A DNA stretch of 64,000 nt, taken from the NCBI GenBank assembly GCA_032158125.1, contig JASKOT010000005.1, forward strand, positions 434,001-498,000, given 5' to 3'. This DNA comes from Papiliotrema nemorosa (lineage: Eukaryota > Basidiomycota > Tremellomycetes > Tremellales > Rhynchogastremaceae). Positions 36,101 to 47,465 of the stretch are shown here, one piece after another. The position numbers were made by a program, and so were the translations under genes. Position 1 is the first letter of the stretch, and every line of letters begins with the position of its first letter. The notes beneath the pieces were generated by a model. The model had not been told where the DNA came from and made no database searches. It worked only from the letters and a program-made list of their open reading frames with translations.

Positions 36101-36329
36101 TTTCCTCGCCTACTCGCGGTCCACGAGGGAGAGACTCATCGACGATGACTTTTGCGGCGTGGTGATGGGTCGAGCCTGACTCTGATACAGCGGTAGAGGT
36201 GGTGGAGTAAGGGGTGGAGGATCCATCGAGAGAGACCCCGTTGTCGAGGTTTGCCGCTGAGATTTGCGACTTTTTAAGTGGGACACCTGGGGGCGAGGTG
36301 AGAGAGGAGGTGAGAGCGATGGGCGCCAT
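33177..36329 (-). CDS. MET10: sulfite reductase (NADPH) flavoprotein subunit
   Basis: Two exons (36329-33797, 33751-33177) give 1035 residues, the normal size of fungal Met10. It supplies electrons from NADPH through FAD to the sirohaem subunit for sulfate assimilation. The N-terminal two-thirds is the pyruvate:ferredoxin-oxidoreductase-like part. The C-terminal ferredoxin reductase module has the FAD motif RHYSIAS, the NADPH motif GLGTGAAPFRAF, FGSRYRSQEYLYGED, and the aromatic end RYVLEVY. The single intron (33796-33752) is GC-AG (GCAAGT). Without it the frame ends in eleven codons and the reductase domain is lost, so the splice is required. Confidence 0.94.
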
Positions 36330-36567
36330 GGCGACGGGGATGGGTGTAGAGAGGATGGGGGGGTGGGAGAGAAGAGGTTATATGGACAAGATATGGGTGG
36401 AAAAAGTCATCTCGAATGGGGCCGATCATTCCGAACTTTTATGTTATCACGCCATCTCGAAAAATATTACGTAATTTGCATCAGCCTTGCCACCCACAGG
36501 TCCCCCGCATTGTACCCCACATTTCCAGTCTTTGAGACAAGAACTTTTCTGGCAAGATACACAGACC
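36330..36567. promoter_or_regulatory. divergent promoter MET10/TRM44 with a TTACGTAA site
   Basis: These 238 bp separate two opposite start codons. A palindrome ATTACGTAAT lies at 36466-36475. TTACGTAA is the classic site for Yap-type bZIP factors in yeasts. Whether it drives MET10 here is inference. Confidence 0.35.
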
Positions 36568-38817
36568 ATGACCCCGCCGACCATGCTTGATCAAGTCGAA
36601 GCTGGTCCATCGACGACCCCAAGGAAATCCCAAGAGCCTCTAGATGTGACGTCCGAGGCCTTCCAGAGGCCTCCATTTCGACCGGTCGAAGCGGCATCGA
36701 CGGCATGCGACTTCATCTCATCCCCTTCCTTCACCTACATCCCTGTCCTCTCGCATCCGGTCCACTTCAAGGTCAACCACTTCTTCTCTGCCGTCAAGGA
36801 TCTCACTCTACATCCAGAGAGGAACTCCTCCCTCATCCTTCGCGCAGATCCTCTACCTGCCAGAACCGATACCGTCCTGGACCAGGAGCTCGTTGATCAT
36901 GGGTTCCAAAGGCACGAGGAGATTCGAGTACGCTTGATGCCTAAGCAGGTCAAGCGAGACGGGAGATTGGATCAAAGAGTTACATTCTACGAGGATGCTC
37001 AGGGTCGAGCGGTTGTGTTGAAGTGTCCGGAGGTCAAAGCGGCGGAAGATATCCCGTTTTATCATCCTACGCTGCGCAAGCTGGCGTATATCTACGAACC
37101 GATCTTCGCCGAGGAAGTAGACGACCCGGCGTCCGTATATCCGATCAAAGGAAAGATCACTGTCGCCTATGTGCCCTTTGCTCCCAGCGAGTCGTCGAAA
37201 GTGGGCACATCCACTACTATACCGCCTGCATTCCTCGGCAGACCTGCCAGATCACCTCGCAAGCGATCCCCCTTGGCCGACATACCGTCCGGCGATGGAT
37301 TGCCACTTGTTTCCACGCCCAATGACCATGTTCTCGCCGATCTGACTATTTTTGAAGAGGACAAGCAGAAGTCTGCGGCCGAATTGGCAGAAAAGACAGC
37401 AAGGATCTGCAGGGTCATCCTCGAGAGAGTGTACAAGCATGCATACGGGCGCCTGACTGGATACACCAAGCGAGTCTTTCACGATGTCAGTGAATATTTC
37501 CTCCCTCTTCTCAGCTGACGTCCAGGTCGTTGTCAACCGAGAATCCTTCCAGGATCTATACCTCGTGCTCAAGGATCGGCATAGGCACCTGGACAGCCGA
37601 GTCAAGAAACCTTCAAAGCTGGAAGATGTCAAGAGACACGTGTGGAAGGTGCGTTTTGATCTCACTGTATTGCCCGAGTGCAGCCAATGAGGCAGTTGTC
37701 AGACGCGAGCTTACCTTCCGACCCTTCTTTACCACTCGACGATATTTCTCATTGGGGATCACAGGATGTTGCCATTGCTACTTTTTTGATGCTTTTATGG
37801 AGAGACATGTACCCTGCAAGACCGGTCCCGGATGGAAAAGAAGAAGTGCAAGAATGGGATACATGGGGTAGGCCACCGGGCGGGTTTGTCGATCTCGGCT
37901 GTGTAAGTTGACACAAGCAACGAGGTCCGTAGCTGATGATAAGGGAAATGGCCTGCTCGTGCATATACTTACGGCTGAGGTATGATTCTGCTGCTCTATG
38001 ATGGGCCAGTCTTACCTGCAGGGGTATGCAGGCAAAGGCTATGAACTCCGAGCAAGGAAAACATGGCCATCGTACCCGCCATCCACCCGAGAAGTGCTCA
38101 TCGAGTACCCCATTGCCTTCCCTGACTGGTTCCCGATGTCTGTGGAAGAATGGGAGGAACAATCCTGGGAAGGCAGGGAGGACTGTCCGATCAAAGAGGA
38201 TTGCTTCATTATTGGAAACCATGCTGATGAGATCACGGTAGGTCCTTCCTTGAAGTATCGAGCTGAACCTAGCCTTGGATGCCGCTCTTATCGCTGCTTC
38301 CCTCCAAACCCGTCCCGCATCTTTCCCTACCCTGCTGCTTCCATACCTTGGATGGCGCATATAGTCTGCTTACTTACGATCCCCCTGCCCACCCGCACAC
38401 TCCCAATGACGGGTTCGGCCATGGTCTAGACGATGGGGTGAGTCGATACAAGTCATACCTGATGTGGCTTGGCTGGTCCGGCTTGCAATGCGGGTGGAAA
38501 TGGGAAAAAGAATCACTCAGAGTGCCAAGTACAAAAGGCTGGGCCATCGTCGGTAAGTTGACACGATCTTGACGAGATGCCTCATTGATGAAAAGCCAAA
38601 TCTAGGTGGGCGAAGGGTGCAGAAGACGATCGATTGTGCAGACAATGGGCACTGGAGCAGGTCCAGGGTGTCCGCGATCGAGGTTTATTCAAAGTTCGAG
38701 AAAAGGAGGGAAAGGATAACCATTGATGAGCGCACGGGTCGAAAACATGTATCGCTCTCGCATATGCCATGGCACGAAGCCAAGGAGATTTCTTCAGCGA
38801 TACAACAAGATCAGTAA
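36568..38817 (+). CDS. TRM44: tRNA (uracil-2'-O)-methyltransferase Trm44
   Basis: Seven exons (36568-37485, 37526-37648, 37684-37902, 37944-37979, 38022-38237, 38273-38552, 38606-38817) give 667 residues. Trm44 makes 2'-O-methyluridine at position 44 of serine tRNAs, using S-adenosylmethionine. The methyltransferase motif is split by an intron and rejoins as GFVDLGCGNGLLVHIL, followed by GYELRARKTWPSYPP. Then come FIIGNHADEITPWMPLL, the cysteine-bearing LPCCFHTLDG, and SRYKSYLMWL, all hallmarks of the family. An N-terminal extension of about 60 residues is poorly conserved in type. The gene ends 10 bp from the stop of the converging gene at 38828. Confidence 0.9.
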
Positions 38818-38827
38818 AATGCCGAAA

Positions 38828-39937
38828 CTATTCATCCCTGGACCCTCGCAAAGCGTGGAAGGATCCACGCTCCAGCAGAAAGTCGCCCCACTGCCGAAGC
38901 CAAAACAGTGTCGTAGTTCTCGGTGACTATTGTCAAGTCTCATAGTGGGGCTGAACAATCGACTCACTTGACGAGTACACCTTTCAACCATCATGCTGAC
39001 TGTCATCTCGCCGGTGACGACTCTGGGCAACATCTTCTCCAGTATGGATTTTATCTCCGTATCGGAGATTACTCTGCTGGGACCGGGAGGCTGAGGAGAC
39101 GGGGTAGACGATACAAGGGAGATGAATGATGGAGCTCGACGCTTCTGGCTTGGAGGGTCTATCGCCAATACTTCAGATGATGAAGAAGACGCCGAGAACG
39201 AGGAGGACCGAGAAGCCGATCCATCGCTCTCGCTGTTCCTGTCTGTATACTTCCCAAAGTCGGGATCGTCCAGCTCCGCAGGAAAGGCTAGAGTCTCTCG
39301 AATCTTCCTCCTCTTTCGTGGTCCAGGATTACGCGCAGACCAATGTGGAGGGTGATCTAGCCTCCGAGGACCTTTTGCAATACGAGTGGCAACATGGGTC
39401 TCTTCTTCATACCGTTGATCCGTCAACGAGGCCAAGGCTGAGCTTCCACTCTCTAAACGGTTAAGCCAGTCGCGAGTATGATCAACCCAGTATTCGAAAT
39501 CGTACACCCCAAACTAACGAATGGGCAAGTCAAGAAGCGCAAGATCAGTCACAATGCTTTCGCGCGTATTGATCAGGACCCACCTTTTCATACAAGTACC
39601 CGCCAACAGCAGTGGGATCTACTGCCGCGCCCCTTGCTTCCTGTTTGGCTTGCTGGACTGTCTCAGTCATGAGCTGCGAGAAGAGATGGTCGGATATTAG
39701 AACCTTCTCCCTGTCATACCCAGAAGGCTGACCACCCGCCTCCTCCCATTCCAGGTAATACACCCGCCACATGTCGAGGGTATACACACCTACCTGATCA
39801 TCAGTCGATTACGCGATCGGAAGACTGCGAAAAGGTGACGGGGTAGATAAGCGGAAGATAACACTGACTTTGCCAAGCAGAAAAGAAGTCACGACGTCGG
39901 GATTTAACACAGAAATTTCAGCCGTGATCCGCGAGGT
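38828..39937 (-). CDS. member A of an unrecognised tandem gene family
   Basis: Exons 39937-39869 (5' end unresolved), 39793-39584, 39513-38968 and 38926-38828 follow the same plan as the neighbour at 40038-41167. The second exon is exactly 210 nt in both, with phase 0 at each junction. Shared blocks are MW..YY.EWEEAGGQPSGY, ISDHLFSQL, FGVYDFEYW, a Ser-rich basic linker (GPRKRRKIRE) and a helix near IKSILEKMLPRVVTGEMTV. The end LFWLRQWGDFLLERGSF is rich in Trp. No start codon fits the first exon cleanly, so an upstream exon is missing from my model or the copy is 5'-truncated. The basic clusters suggest a nuclear protein. Function unknown. Confidence 0.55.
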
Positions 39938-40037
39938 CTGTGCTCAATGTGTGCAACTCTCACCACAAGATCTACATGGACGAGAGTCTCGCCTTTTGCC
40001 CCACATCGCTGGTCGGAGATGGATCTGATGATGCTGC

Positions 40038-41167
40038 TCAGGCAGACCCCCCGAATACACCAATCTTCAGAATCCAATCATCCCATCGGTCTTTCCAAAA
40101 GGCCTCATTGGTACCATTGTGCTGATAGGTCAGCTTGATCAAGCCCGATACTCACTCGGCGGGCAAGCGTCTCGGCCAATATCTTTACGCTCATTTTATC
40201 CTCCAGAATATCCTTTCGACATCGTTCGAAGATCCTCACCACCTCTTCCAACGCAAGACCACCGATAGCTGGAGCTGTGACTGTAGGCGCGACGAGGGGC
40301 TGGCTCCTCGACGACTTGACTCTGGATTTCTTCTTGGGCCCCTTTGAGGGAGCTCTAGGAGCAGCGGGAGAGGAAGGAGGTGGAGTTGGCAGAGTCGAAG
40401 GTGGGGCGATTGTCGGAGAGAGTCGTCCCCACCCAGCGCTCATGGGAAACGGTGCTTTGGGATAGTAGTTAATCGCCTTCGACCCTCGAAGCTTTCTCGT
40501 ATTCAAAGGAAGGCATCCTGGACTGGGTGGAGAATGGGTATCCCTAACGGTCACGTGGGGCTCGGGGGTGGTCAAATCGACGATCTCTGAGTCCTTCCGC
40601 TGTGGGGTTGATGGCGAGGCACACTCCACCTTGACCTCTGTGTCGGTGTGCGTGTATAGCTGGGGTTCAGGAATGAATTCGAGAATCTGTAGGATTCGGG
40701 TCGCCCAGGCGGCTCGAGAAAAGACACCATACTGCGTCCAGTCACCAATTGCCGGAGAACACAGAGAGTTTCGATACGCACTTTAACTGCAAGCCTGCCG
40801 GCAATAGTCCAAGAACAGGCTCTATCGGTCGTCTGATATTCGGCGAGGGCTGTCGAGATGATGTGGGCGCATAGCTTGTCTGAAATCCTGGCTGGTTGTC
40901 CTAATTGCCCTTCGTATCCTGATGGTTTGCCTCCAGCCGCTTTCCATTCATGATAGAATGCTATCCACATGGCGTAGGTATATGCATTCTCCTGGTCAAA
41001 CATCAACATCACTGTAGTGGGGTCGCGTAAGTCAGAGAGCTTACTGTGGATTCTAGATGAACAGCAACCGCGTCGGGTGGCAGTCGGTTACCGAGCGTTT
41101 CCTCGGCCCGCCTGAACAACTGATCTCTCTCAGTGTGAGACAGCACAAGTCGAGGATGCGTAGACAT
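40038..41167 (-). CDS. member B of an unrecognised tandem gene family
   Basis: Four exons (41167-41045, 40991-40782, 40731-40156, 40121-40038) give 330 residues. Segments in order: a helical start (TERDQLFRRAEETLGNRLPPDAV), a Trp-rich block (YAMWIAFYHEWKAAGGKPSGY), RISDKLCAHII, YGVFSRAAW, and a Pro/Ser linker with a basic cluster (GPKKKSRVKSSRS). A helix (LEEVVRIFERCRKDILEDKMSVKILAETLARR) and the end FWKDRWDDWILKIGVFGGSA follow. It pairs with member A by order, exon size and intron phase, so the two arose by tandem duplication. The linker has SPTP-like sites and acidic STPQRKDSEIVDL, which resembles a SUMO-interaction motif (EIVDL). No known family comes to mind. Confidence 0.65.
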
Positions 41168-41722
41168 CTTTATACAGTCAAGTAGCGGATTTGATACCAG
41201 AATCGTGTTCAAGAAGGACATTGAGCCAGAGGACGCGACTTGGTTGATGGCAAGGGGTCGACGTTGGTCAGGAACCATCATCGTCCACCTTTTCGACGCT
41301 TCGATTATACAGTCAACAACGCGTCGCGTGTTCGACCCGGAGCGTCGCATAGCAGAAAAGGCTCGGAAAGGTCAGTATCCGCGTGGTCGATGCACATCGG
41401 TCGAATCAAGGCGATCATGCTTGAGAGTATGGCCACGAAATATCGCATGTCAGCTAATATGTACAGTACGTTTGCGATATACTCGAGCTCGCGTTTGAGC
41501 AATGAAAAAATAAGGTGCGTCTGGCAGCCGGAGGAATTGCCGATCCTTTGCCAGTCGACTCCTCGACAAATGTTGATGGGCATAAATGTGCTTCTCTGCT
41601 TCGAACGACTGCTGAGCCGTATAAGTATCACGAGTCACGAGCTTTCCCCGAAAAAAAACACATAACCACCAAAGTCACCTACTGCTTCACGCCCAGCATC
41701 AAGCGTTTGACCCAGATATACG
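41168..41722. other. intergenic, divergent promoter region
   Basis: Lies between two divergent genes. Frames of about 100-140 codons on both strands overlap and look like chance. Confidence 0.4.
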
Positions 41723-42301
41723 ATGAGCACCTCTCAAGATACCGCATCCACATTGTCGGCTGATCCTACGATGGGCATTCCGCAGCATTTCCGAAACTTG
41801 AGCTGGGGCGATCCAGACAGGGAAGGCTCACGACCGGGGACGTTTCTCGAAAAGGTTCTTTCGAATGTGTCGTCGGTTATCAAATCGGTCTGCTCCCGAG
41901 CGATGCTTTCAAGCGCCAACGCAGCCAGCGAGGTCGAAGCCCCTGTTGCGACCAATTTGATGATTGACACCGCTCGACAGGTGATGCGAAAGATCATGGA
42001 GAGCGCCAATCAATCTGTTCTTGAAGACTCCATTGCGAAAGGTATCGATTCCATGCCACCCGATGAATGGAATCAGACCATGGCCGAGTTTCACCAGTCT
42101 CTGGTCTTTCTTGATAGCATCTACGGCAAGACCGCTCAGACCTTCCGTGGCAGGCCAAGAATAAAACACGTGGTGTTTTGGCACAATGCTCACCGCAACG
42201 CAGAGCTTTCCAAGGAGAATGACCGTTTGAAGAAAGAACTGGAAAGCACCAGGGCCAATGCCGAAATTACGAAGACTAGAGTGGTAGAGTCGTTTATATG
42301 A
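41723..42301 (+). CDS. hypothetical helical protein with C-terminal coiled coil
   Basis: A single exon of 192 residues beginning MSTSQDTASTL. The middle is helical (FLEKVLSNVSSVIKSVCSRAML, ATNLMIDTARQVMRKIMESA, EWNQTMAEFHQSLVFLDSIY). The last 30 residues form a short coiled coil (NAELSKENDRLKKELESTRAN). There is no signal peptide or membrane span. I do not recognise a family. The ORF is clearly longer than chance for this composition, but without homology it is only moderately supported. Confidence 0.45.
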   Translation: MSTSQDTASTLSADPTMGIPQHFRNLSWGDPDREGSRPGTFLEKVLSNVSSVIKSVCSRAMLSSANAASEVEAPVATNLMIDTARQVMRKIMESANQSVLEDSIAKGIDSMPPDEWNQTMAEFHQSLVFLDSIYGKTAQTFRGRPRIKHVVFWHNAHRNAELSKENDRLKKELESTRANAEITKTRVVESFI

Positions 42302-42744
42302 GTTGGTGCGAAACTCATGGCAACGCTGTGAACACACTCGATGAACTTTGCCGGAGAAGATATTGCATAGCGGTGTTTGATAGGAGTGGGAGGTGAGCAG
42401 ATTTGGCGATTTGGGGGAGATTCGACGAGGGACCGAGATCGGGAGATGATGAATGATGTGCGGACTGGGTCAGAATTAAGCAGCTGCAGCAGGTGTAGAG
42501 ATTGTGCCTTGTACACCTTGACGCCATTAGTTGAGACAGCCATGACTTATCATCATCTGAGCCGGTCAGCATATGTTGTCTAAGCACCCGGCGAGCCAAT
42601 TTGCCGTCCACTGGGTATTGGCCGCAGAGCCGCGGACCTGAGCTGAGTAGAATACATGCGAGTCGTTGATCGTCTCCAATTGCTGCACTTCAATGATCTC
42701 CCCATTCTCTCCTCTTTGTGAGAACCGGGGTCTTCGTCCATCAA
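42302..42744. other. intergenic
   Basis: A minus-strand frame starting MAVSTNGVKVY (from 42543) looked briefly like a gene start but runs into the coding strand of the neighbour without a family match. Nothing else seen. Confidence 0.35.
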
Positions 42745-43257
42745 CTATAATGTCTCCAGCTTGACATCTCCAGCTCCCAAAGACTGTTGTCGTTCTTTGA
42801 ACACCCTAGCAATGTACTTTTGCGAGACCTGATCGAAAGCCGCAGAGTAGAGGGTCATACACCTGGACAGGCATGACTGGTGGTCAGCTATCATCCCAGT
42901 GAGCTTGAGTGAGCAAGACCGACCTCCTCTGATGACGACAATGATGCGCCGGGTTTAGGTACGCATTTCTCGAAACACTACAACGTCAGCATAGACTTGC
43001 ACTGGATGGAGTCCAAGGCGACGTACATTCTCGTTGATCTTGGTGATCAACTGTTGAGCGTTTACAACTGCCAACTGGGTATTTAGCATCGAACCAGCTC
43101 GACTAAATGAAGGGTACCTCTTGTTGGATCTGCTGCTTCATCTGCTCTTTTCGCTGTGACATGTCTTGATATGAGCATTCTGCGAAATCTCGATGTTGAG
43201 TGTCTTACCTGTCGAAGGAGCTGCTGTTGCGCTGTTTCCACCGAAGAACGAAGACAT
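42745..43257 (-). CDS. TIM13: mitochondrial intermembrane-space chaperone Tim13
   Basis: Five exons (43257-43209, 43146-43118, 43074-43027, 42977-42924, 42876-42745) give 103 residues. Small Tim proteins escort carriers and beta-barrel precursors between the two membranes. The twin CX3C motif is CFEKC and CLSRC, 14 residues apart. The flanks NAQQLITKINEN, GASLSSSEE and YSAAFDQVSQKYIAR are typical of Tim13 rather than Tim8/9/10. Exon 2 is only 29 nt. The acceptor before it (AAAAG at 43147) was chosen by frame, so the two residues around that junction are uncertain. Confidence 0.88.
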
Positions 43258-43419
43258 GATGCTGTTATGTATATAGTGATTGTACACTGCTCCATGATCG
43301 ACTTTTCGATGCTCTTTCGTCGAGTTGGGTGGCAAATGACTGAAGTGGATGTGGTTTCAAAATCTTTGGTCGAATGTGGAGGTTGTTTTGAACTTTTCAA
43401 CCTCCATCATCATCCCACC

Positions 43420-45402
43420 ATGCCCGCACCGAAACGATCAGTGTTCAGAGGTCCGGACGCCCAACATTTCCAGCTTGTCCATCGATCACTTCGAGATCCA
43501 CTTATCAATGACCCGGAAGCGTCACAGCGGGTGCTCAAACCTGTCGAAAGGGGCAATGACCGTGACAAGGTGATCTGTCGCGTGTCCCAACTCGATATGT
43601 AGCTAACGGACCAGGGTCACACGTTGGCAGAGCTCGATGCGACCATTGACAAGTCCAAGATGAGGGCTAATGAGGGAGAAGCAGCATTGTACGGTATTAC
43701 ATACGACGATTCGAAATACGACTACATGTCGCATCTGCGTCCCATTCAAGGTGGCTTCGATTCGTTCATGATCCCCGCACCGAAAGGTTCAGGTGTCGCC
43801 AGAGGAATGAAGGCGGACCGAAAAGGCAAGTCCAAAGAGCTGTTTGTCGGGGACGACTTGTTGGCCAGTCAACAAGAGGTACCTCTCAACGAGGTCTACG
43901 CTCGGGAAGAGGCTATACCGAGAGAATTGCAAGGCTTGCAGCCGGATATGGACCCACATCTTCGACAAGTCTTGGAAGCTTTGGATGACGATGCTTTTGT
44001 GGATGAAGATGAAGATGGCGAAGAAGGAGAATGGTGGGGCGAGCTGGTCGCTGGTGGAGAAGCGGATGAAGACTCACGGGATCAGTACGAGTTTCAAGAA
44101 TGGGGTGTAGATGAAGAAGCGCCAAAGCTTGTGGAGGTCGAGGAAAGAGAAGAAACGTGGGAAGACCGTTTCAAGGCGTTCAAACAGGCTCAGAAGAACG
44201 GAGCGGGCAGTGACATGGGAGATGACGAAGTGGAACGTTCAGAAATGGCCGATACGCTGGGAAGCATGGTCAGCGGGATGGAGGACTTGATGGTCAAGGG
44301 CGGAAAGAAGAGGAGAGGAAAGAGGGGACCTAGTGATGCTTCTGGAATGAGTATGAGCAGCTCCAGTATGTTCAGGACGCAGGGGTTGAGGGATCTCGAT
44401 GCTAGATTCGACAAGGTGGGTTGTACCATGTTCGGGTCATTCCGTATGCTCATACCAGGTCGAACGAGACTACGAGATAGAGGACGACGATGAGGAGTGG
44501 GACGACAATACATCCATGGCTGCCTCTACGATCTCGGGTGTATCTCGCATGTCCGGAATGTCTGGAATGTCCGGCATGTCAAGCTCGTCCAGGGCGTCAT
44601 TGTTTTCCAACTCCTCCGCTGCTCCGCCGGAAGTTTCCCGAGAAGACTTTGACGCCATTCTGGATGACTTCTTGGAGAACTACGAAGTTGTCGGTAGGCG
44701 AATGCGCCCGGCGCTCGGAGGCACTGGCTTGACGGGTCCGGAGAAACTGCAAGTCCTGCGATCGGCTGTGGAGGGAGAGGGGGATGATCGAGACGCAAAT
44801 AGGCAACTCGTCTTGGAGATTGAGAGGCTGGGCAGGGGTCAAAAGGCGCCGAAAGAGAAGCGAGAAAAGGTCAAGGTGGACGAAGCGGAGAAATGGGATG
44901 TGGAGTCAGTCCTCTGTGAGTAAATAAAATACGTCCTCACGCACGAGACTGATGGAATAGCAACATATACCAATACCGAAAACCACCCTGCCGTTATCGG
45001 TACTAGAAATGCTGCAGGTAGGCGACGTCGGGCGGAACAAGCGGCTCAAGTAGCAAACTCGGTTGAGGCAGAGGATCAAGATGAGCCAGAAGACGAAGAT
45101 GACTCTGGTTCAGAGACAGAAAGAGAGGAGCCTCGAGTGACAGTCGCCAGACCCAAGGGCGAATCAGCGGAAGACCGCAAAGCCCGCAAAGCAGGGGTGA
45201 AAGCTGAACGAGCGGTAAGTTACACTTCGAATATTCCCGAATCAAAGCTGACGACTAGGCTCGGCGAGCGGAGAAAAAGGCACACACTGCTACTTTCGGC
45301 GAAGAGAGGAAGAAGCAACTGGCAAGTCAGAAGAAGATGGTCGCTGGTGGTCGGGCGGCGGATGTTGCCGTGGGGACAAGGGGTGTGGTGTCTCTGAGAT
45401 GA
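43420..45402 (+). CDS. LTV1: 40S ribosome biogenesis factor Ltv1
   Basis: Five exons (43420-43569, 43615-44415, 44459-44915, 44961-45214, 45259-45402) give 601 residues. Ltv1 binds late pre-40S particles and is released by casein-kinase phosphorylation. Family features: the start SVFRGPDAQHFQLVHRSLRDPL, YDYMSHLRP, long acidic stretches, LDARFDKVERDYE, EDFDAILDDFLENYEVVG and the C-terminal basic helix RRAEKKAHTATFGEERKKQ. A tandem SGM repeat (RMSGMSGMSGMSSSSRAS) provides a serine cluster in the region where kinase sites occur in yeast. It diverges from TIM13 across 162 bp. Confidence 0.92.
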
Positions 45403-45942
45403 TTCTGGAAGCAAAGCGCTTGCTCACATGACATTGGCTGTATTGATGCATCACGACGTATGAAGAATGAGGACTTTCATCTAGAGCGCTATGGACGGTG
45501 CTGCAAAGTTCATTGCAGTAACGATCCAGCCTTTAATTGAGGAACAGAGTGGAGCGAGAAGCATAGAGGTAACGTCACTATCGGTGATTGCATTTGGAGC
45601 GTCGGGGTTAAGCTGGAAGAGGTGGATTTGCCACCGAGATGTGCCCGCCAGAACAGCGCCACACGGCGTTAACACCCTGCGGCGTTATCTCCTTCTTAGC
45701 GCACTTTATCGCCACCCTGCGGTGGAGGGGTATCGAGTGACCCATGTGTGGAATTTGCCACCCAAAGGGTGACCCTTTGATCTCAAATCCTCCCAGAACC
45801 CACTGCTCCTTACACCTCCTTCTAAACCTCTTAAAACCCAAAAACACCTATACTTCCTCGACGCTCGACTCGTATCGATCGTCTATCTCTCAACCACTCT
45901 TTCTAAAACACTCTCAAAACAAACCGTAGAAAACTAGGCAAC
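45403..45942. other. intergenic, RPS27 promoter region
   Basis: Contains two copies of CACCCTGCGG (near 45669 and 45713) in GC-rich sequence, then about 150 bases of C/T-rich leader up to the RPS27 start, typical for ribosomal protein genes. No gene seen. Confidence 0.45.
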
Positions 45943-46809
45943 ATGGTAAGTCGGCTCGAGAATTGTCCCCTCTCGCTCTACTGGTGGCCACTTTCCTCGA
46001 CCTTGACCCCGACATCGACTTTGACCGTGATAAGTCTCCCATCTCGCGCATTAGGAGGATCGAGTGACGATGTTGACCGGGGCTCTGCTGCACGGCATGG
46101 TGGAGAGGGTCACAGGATGGGGATATTCGAGTCAGGCGGCGGATCTGGCGATGGTGTGATCGACTGTCGTGTGAATCGACACTCGACTTCATTGCCGTCT
46201 CCGCAGACCAGTCTCAGCACTCGCCCATTCTTATTCATTGCCCTTTCCTCGATCTCGATTTCGATCTTGTATTGCGACACGAATTCACCTACTGTCCTGC
46301 ACCTGGCTACGCGCGATCCGACCAGCCCCCACTGTCCTTTCCTAAATTCCATTTCAACCCCTCTCTCAGAAAAGTTTCCCAACGGTCATGCTAACTTGCT
46401 AGGCTCTCGCTATTGACCTCCTCAACCGACCGGCTGATGTTCACGCCCGAACCCACAAGCTCAAGAAGATTGTGCCCGAGCCAAACTCGTTCTTCATGGA
46501 CGTCAAGTGCCCTGGTTGCTTCCAAATTACGTGAGTGTCACGGTTTTCCACTATTCATCCCACGCCGCCTCTGCTGTCTGCCTTTGGTGTCCAGCGCTGA
46601 TATGCAGTACCGTCTTCTCCCACGCCTCCACCGTTGTCCAATGCGGCAACTGCGCCACTGTCCTCTGCCAACCTTCCGGTGGTAAGGCCAAGTTGACCGA
46701 GGGTGAGTCATGCTTCCTGATCTCTTTCTTCCATATAGCGACCTGAGCGTTCTCGAAAAGCTTAGAATGGCGCTGATGTTCAGGCTGCTCATTCCGACGA
46801 AAGAACTAG
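45943..46809 (+). CDS. RPS27: 40S ribosomal protein eS27
   Basis: Exons 45943-45945, 46403-46530, 46608-46702 and 46784-46809 give 83 residues. The first exon is only the ATG codon, followed by a 457-nt intron, the longest in this window. The protein reads [20 protein letters not shown] with the zinc finger VKCPGC...[13 protein letters not shown] and the end EGCSFRRKN, diagnostic of eS27. I looked in intron 1 for box C/D snoRNA boxes and saw no convincing pair. Confidence 0.94.
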
Positions 46810-47465
46810 ATTGGTTGAAAGGGTACACGCTATCATTCATCATTTTAGGGACTCTTCTTCTTTCGTTTGTTCATTATGAGATGTTTCTAGGGAGACAGCA
46901 TGTATAACGAGAGCATTACCATCACACTTGTGCATTAGTGTCAGGGCCGACATTCGCAGATTGTTTGAGATTACCCTCGCGGTCCCCTTTTCTTGGTGGC
47001 GCGAAAGGGAATGGTTCTGCTATTGGCTACCGTCGTCCGGCCAATCCATCACCTACGATCGGGTACATCGAGAGAGTCGTATGCTGAAGGATATCGTTTC
47101 GCACTCGACAGTGTCCAGAAACGAATATTGAGCATGATCCGCGGCTGGTTTAGGAAGCTCTTGCCCCATATCCGGCTTATTCGACTGCTATATCGCTAAA
47201 ACCTGATCCGACAGGCTCGATTCATGTTTGCAACATCTGCATCTGCCTGCTCACGCGTTTTGTTCCAGTGAACCCTCTGCTGCACCTCTTGCGATGCCGG
47301 GATTTTTCTCATAGCCGCGTAATCATCTCGCCACCCAGTTATCAGTCAAGAGAGACGTCATTTGACAAGTTTCAGATTTGGTCAACCCAGAACCCATAGC
47401 TATCACTCACTACATTACTCTTTGCGCCCCTCTCGAAAGCCGGAAAGGGCTGTTTGACCTGCAAG
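46810..47465. other. intergenic
   Basis: 3' flank of RPS27 and leader of the scramblase gene. Short frames only. Confidence 0.4.

Noticed and set aside
42190..42543. A minus-strand gene start (MAVSTNGVKVY) that briefly recalled ribosome-biogenesis WD proteins
   Set aside because: No continuation of that family downstream; the strand is occupied by the opposite ORF.
45946..46402. A box C/D snoRNA in RPS27 intron 1
   Set aside because: No RTGATGA and CTGA pair with a closing stem could be found by eye.
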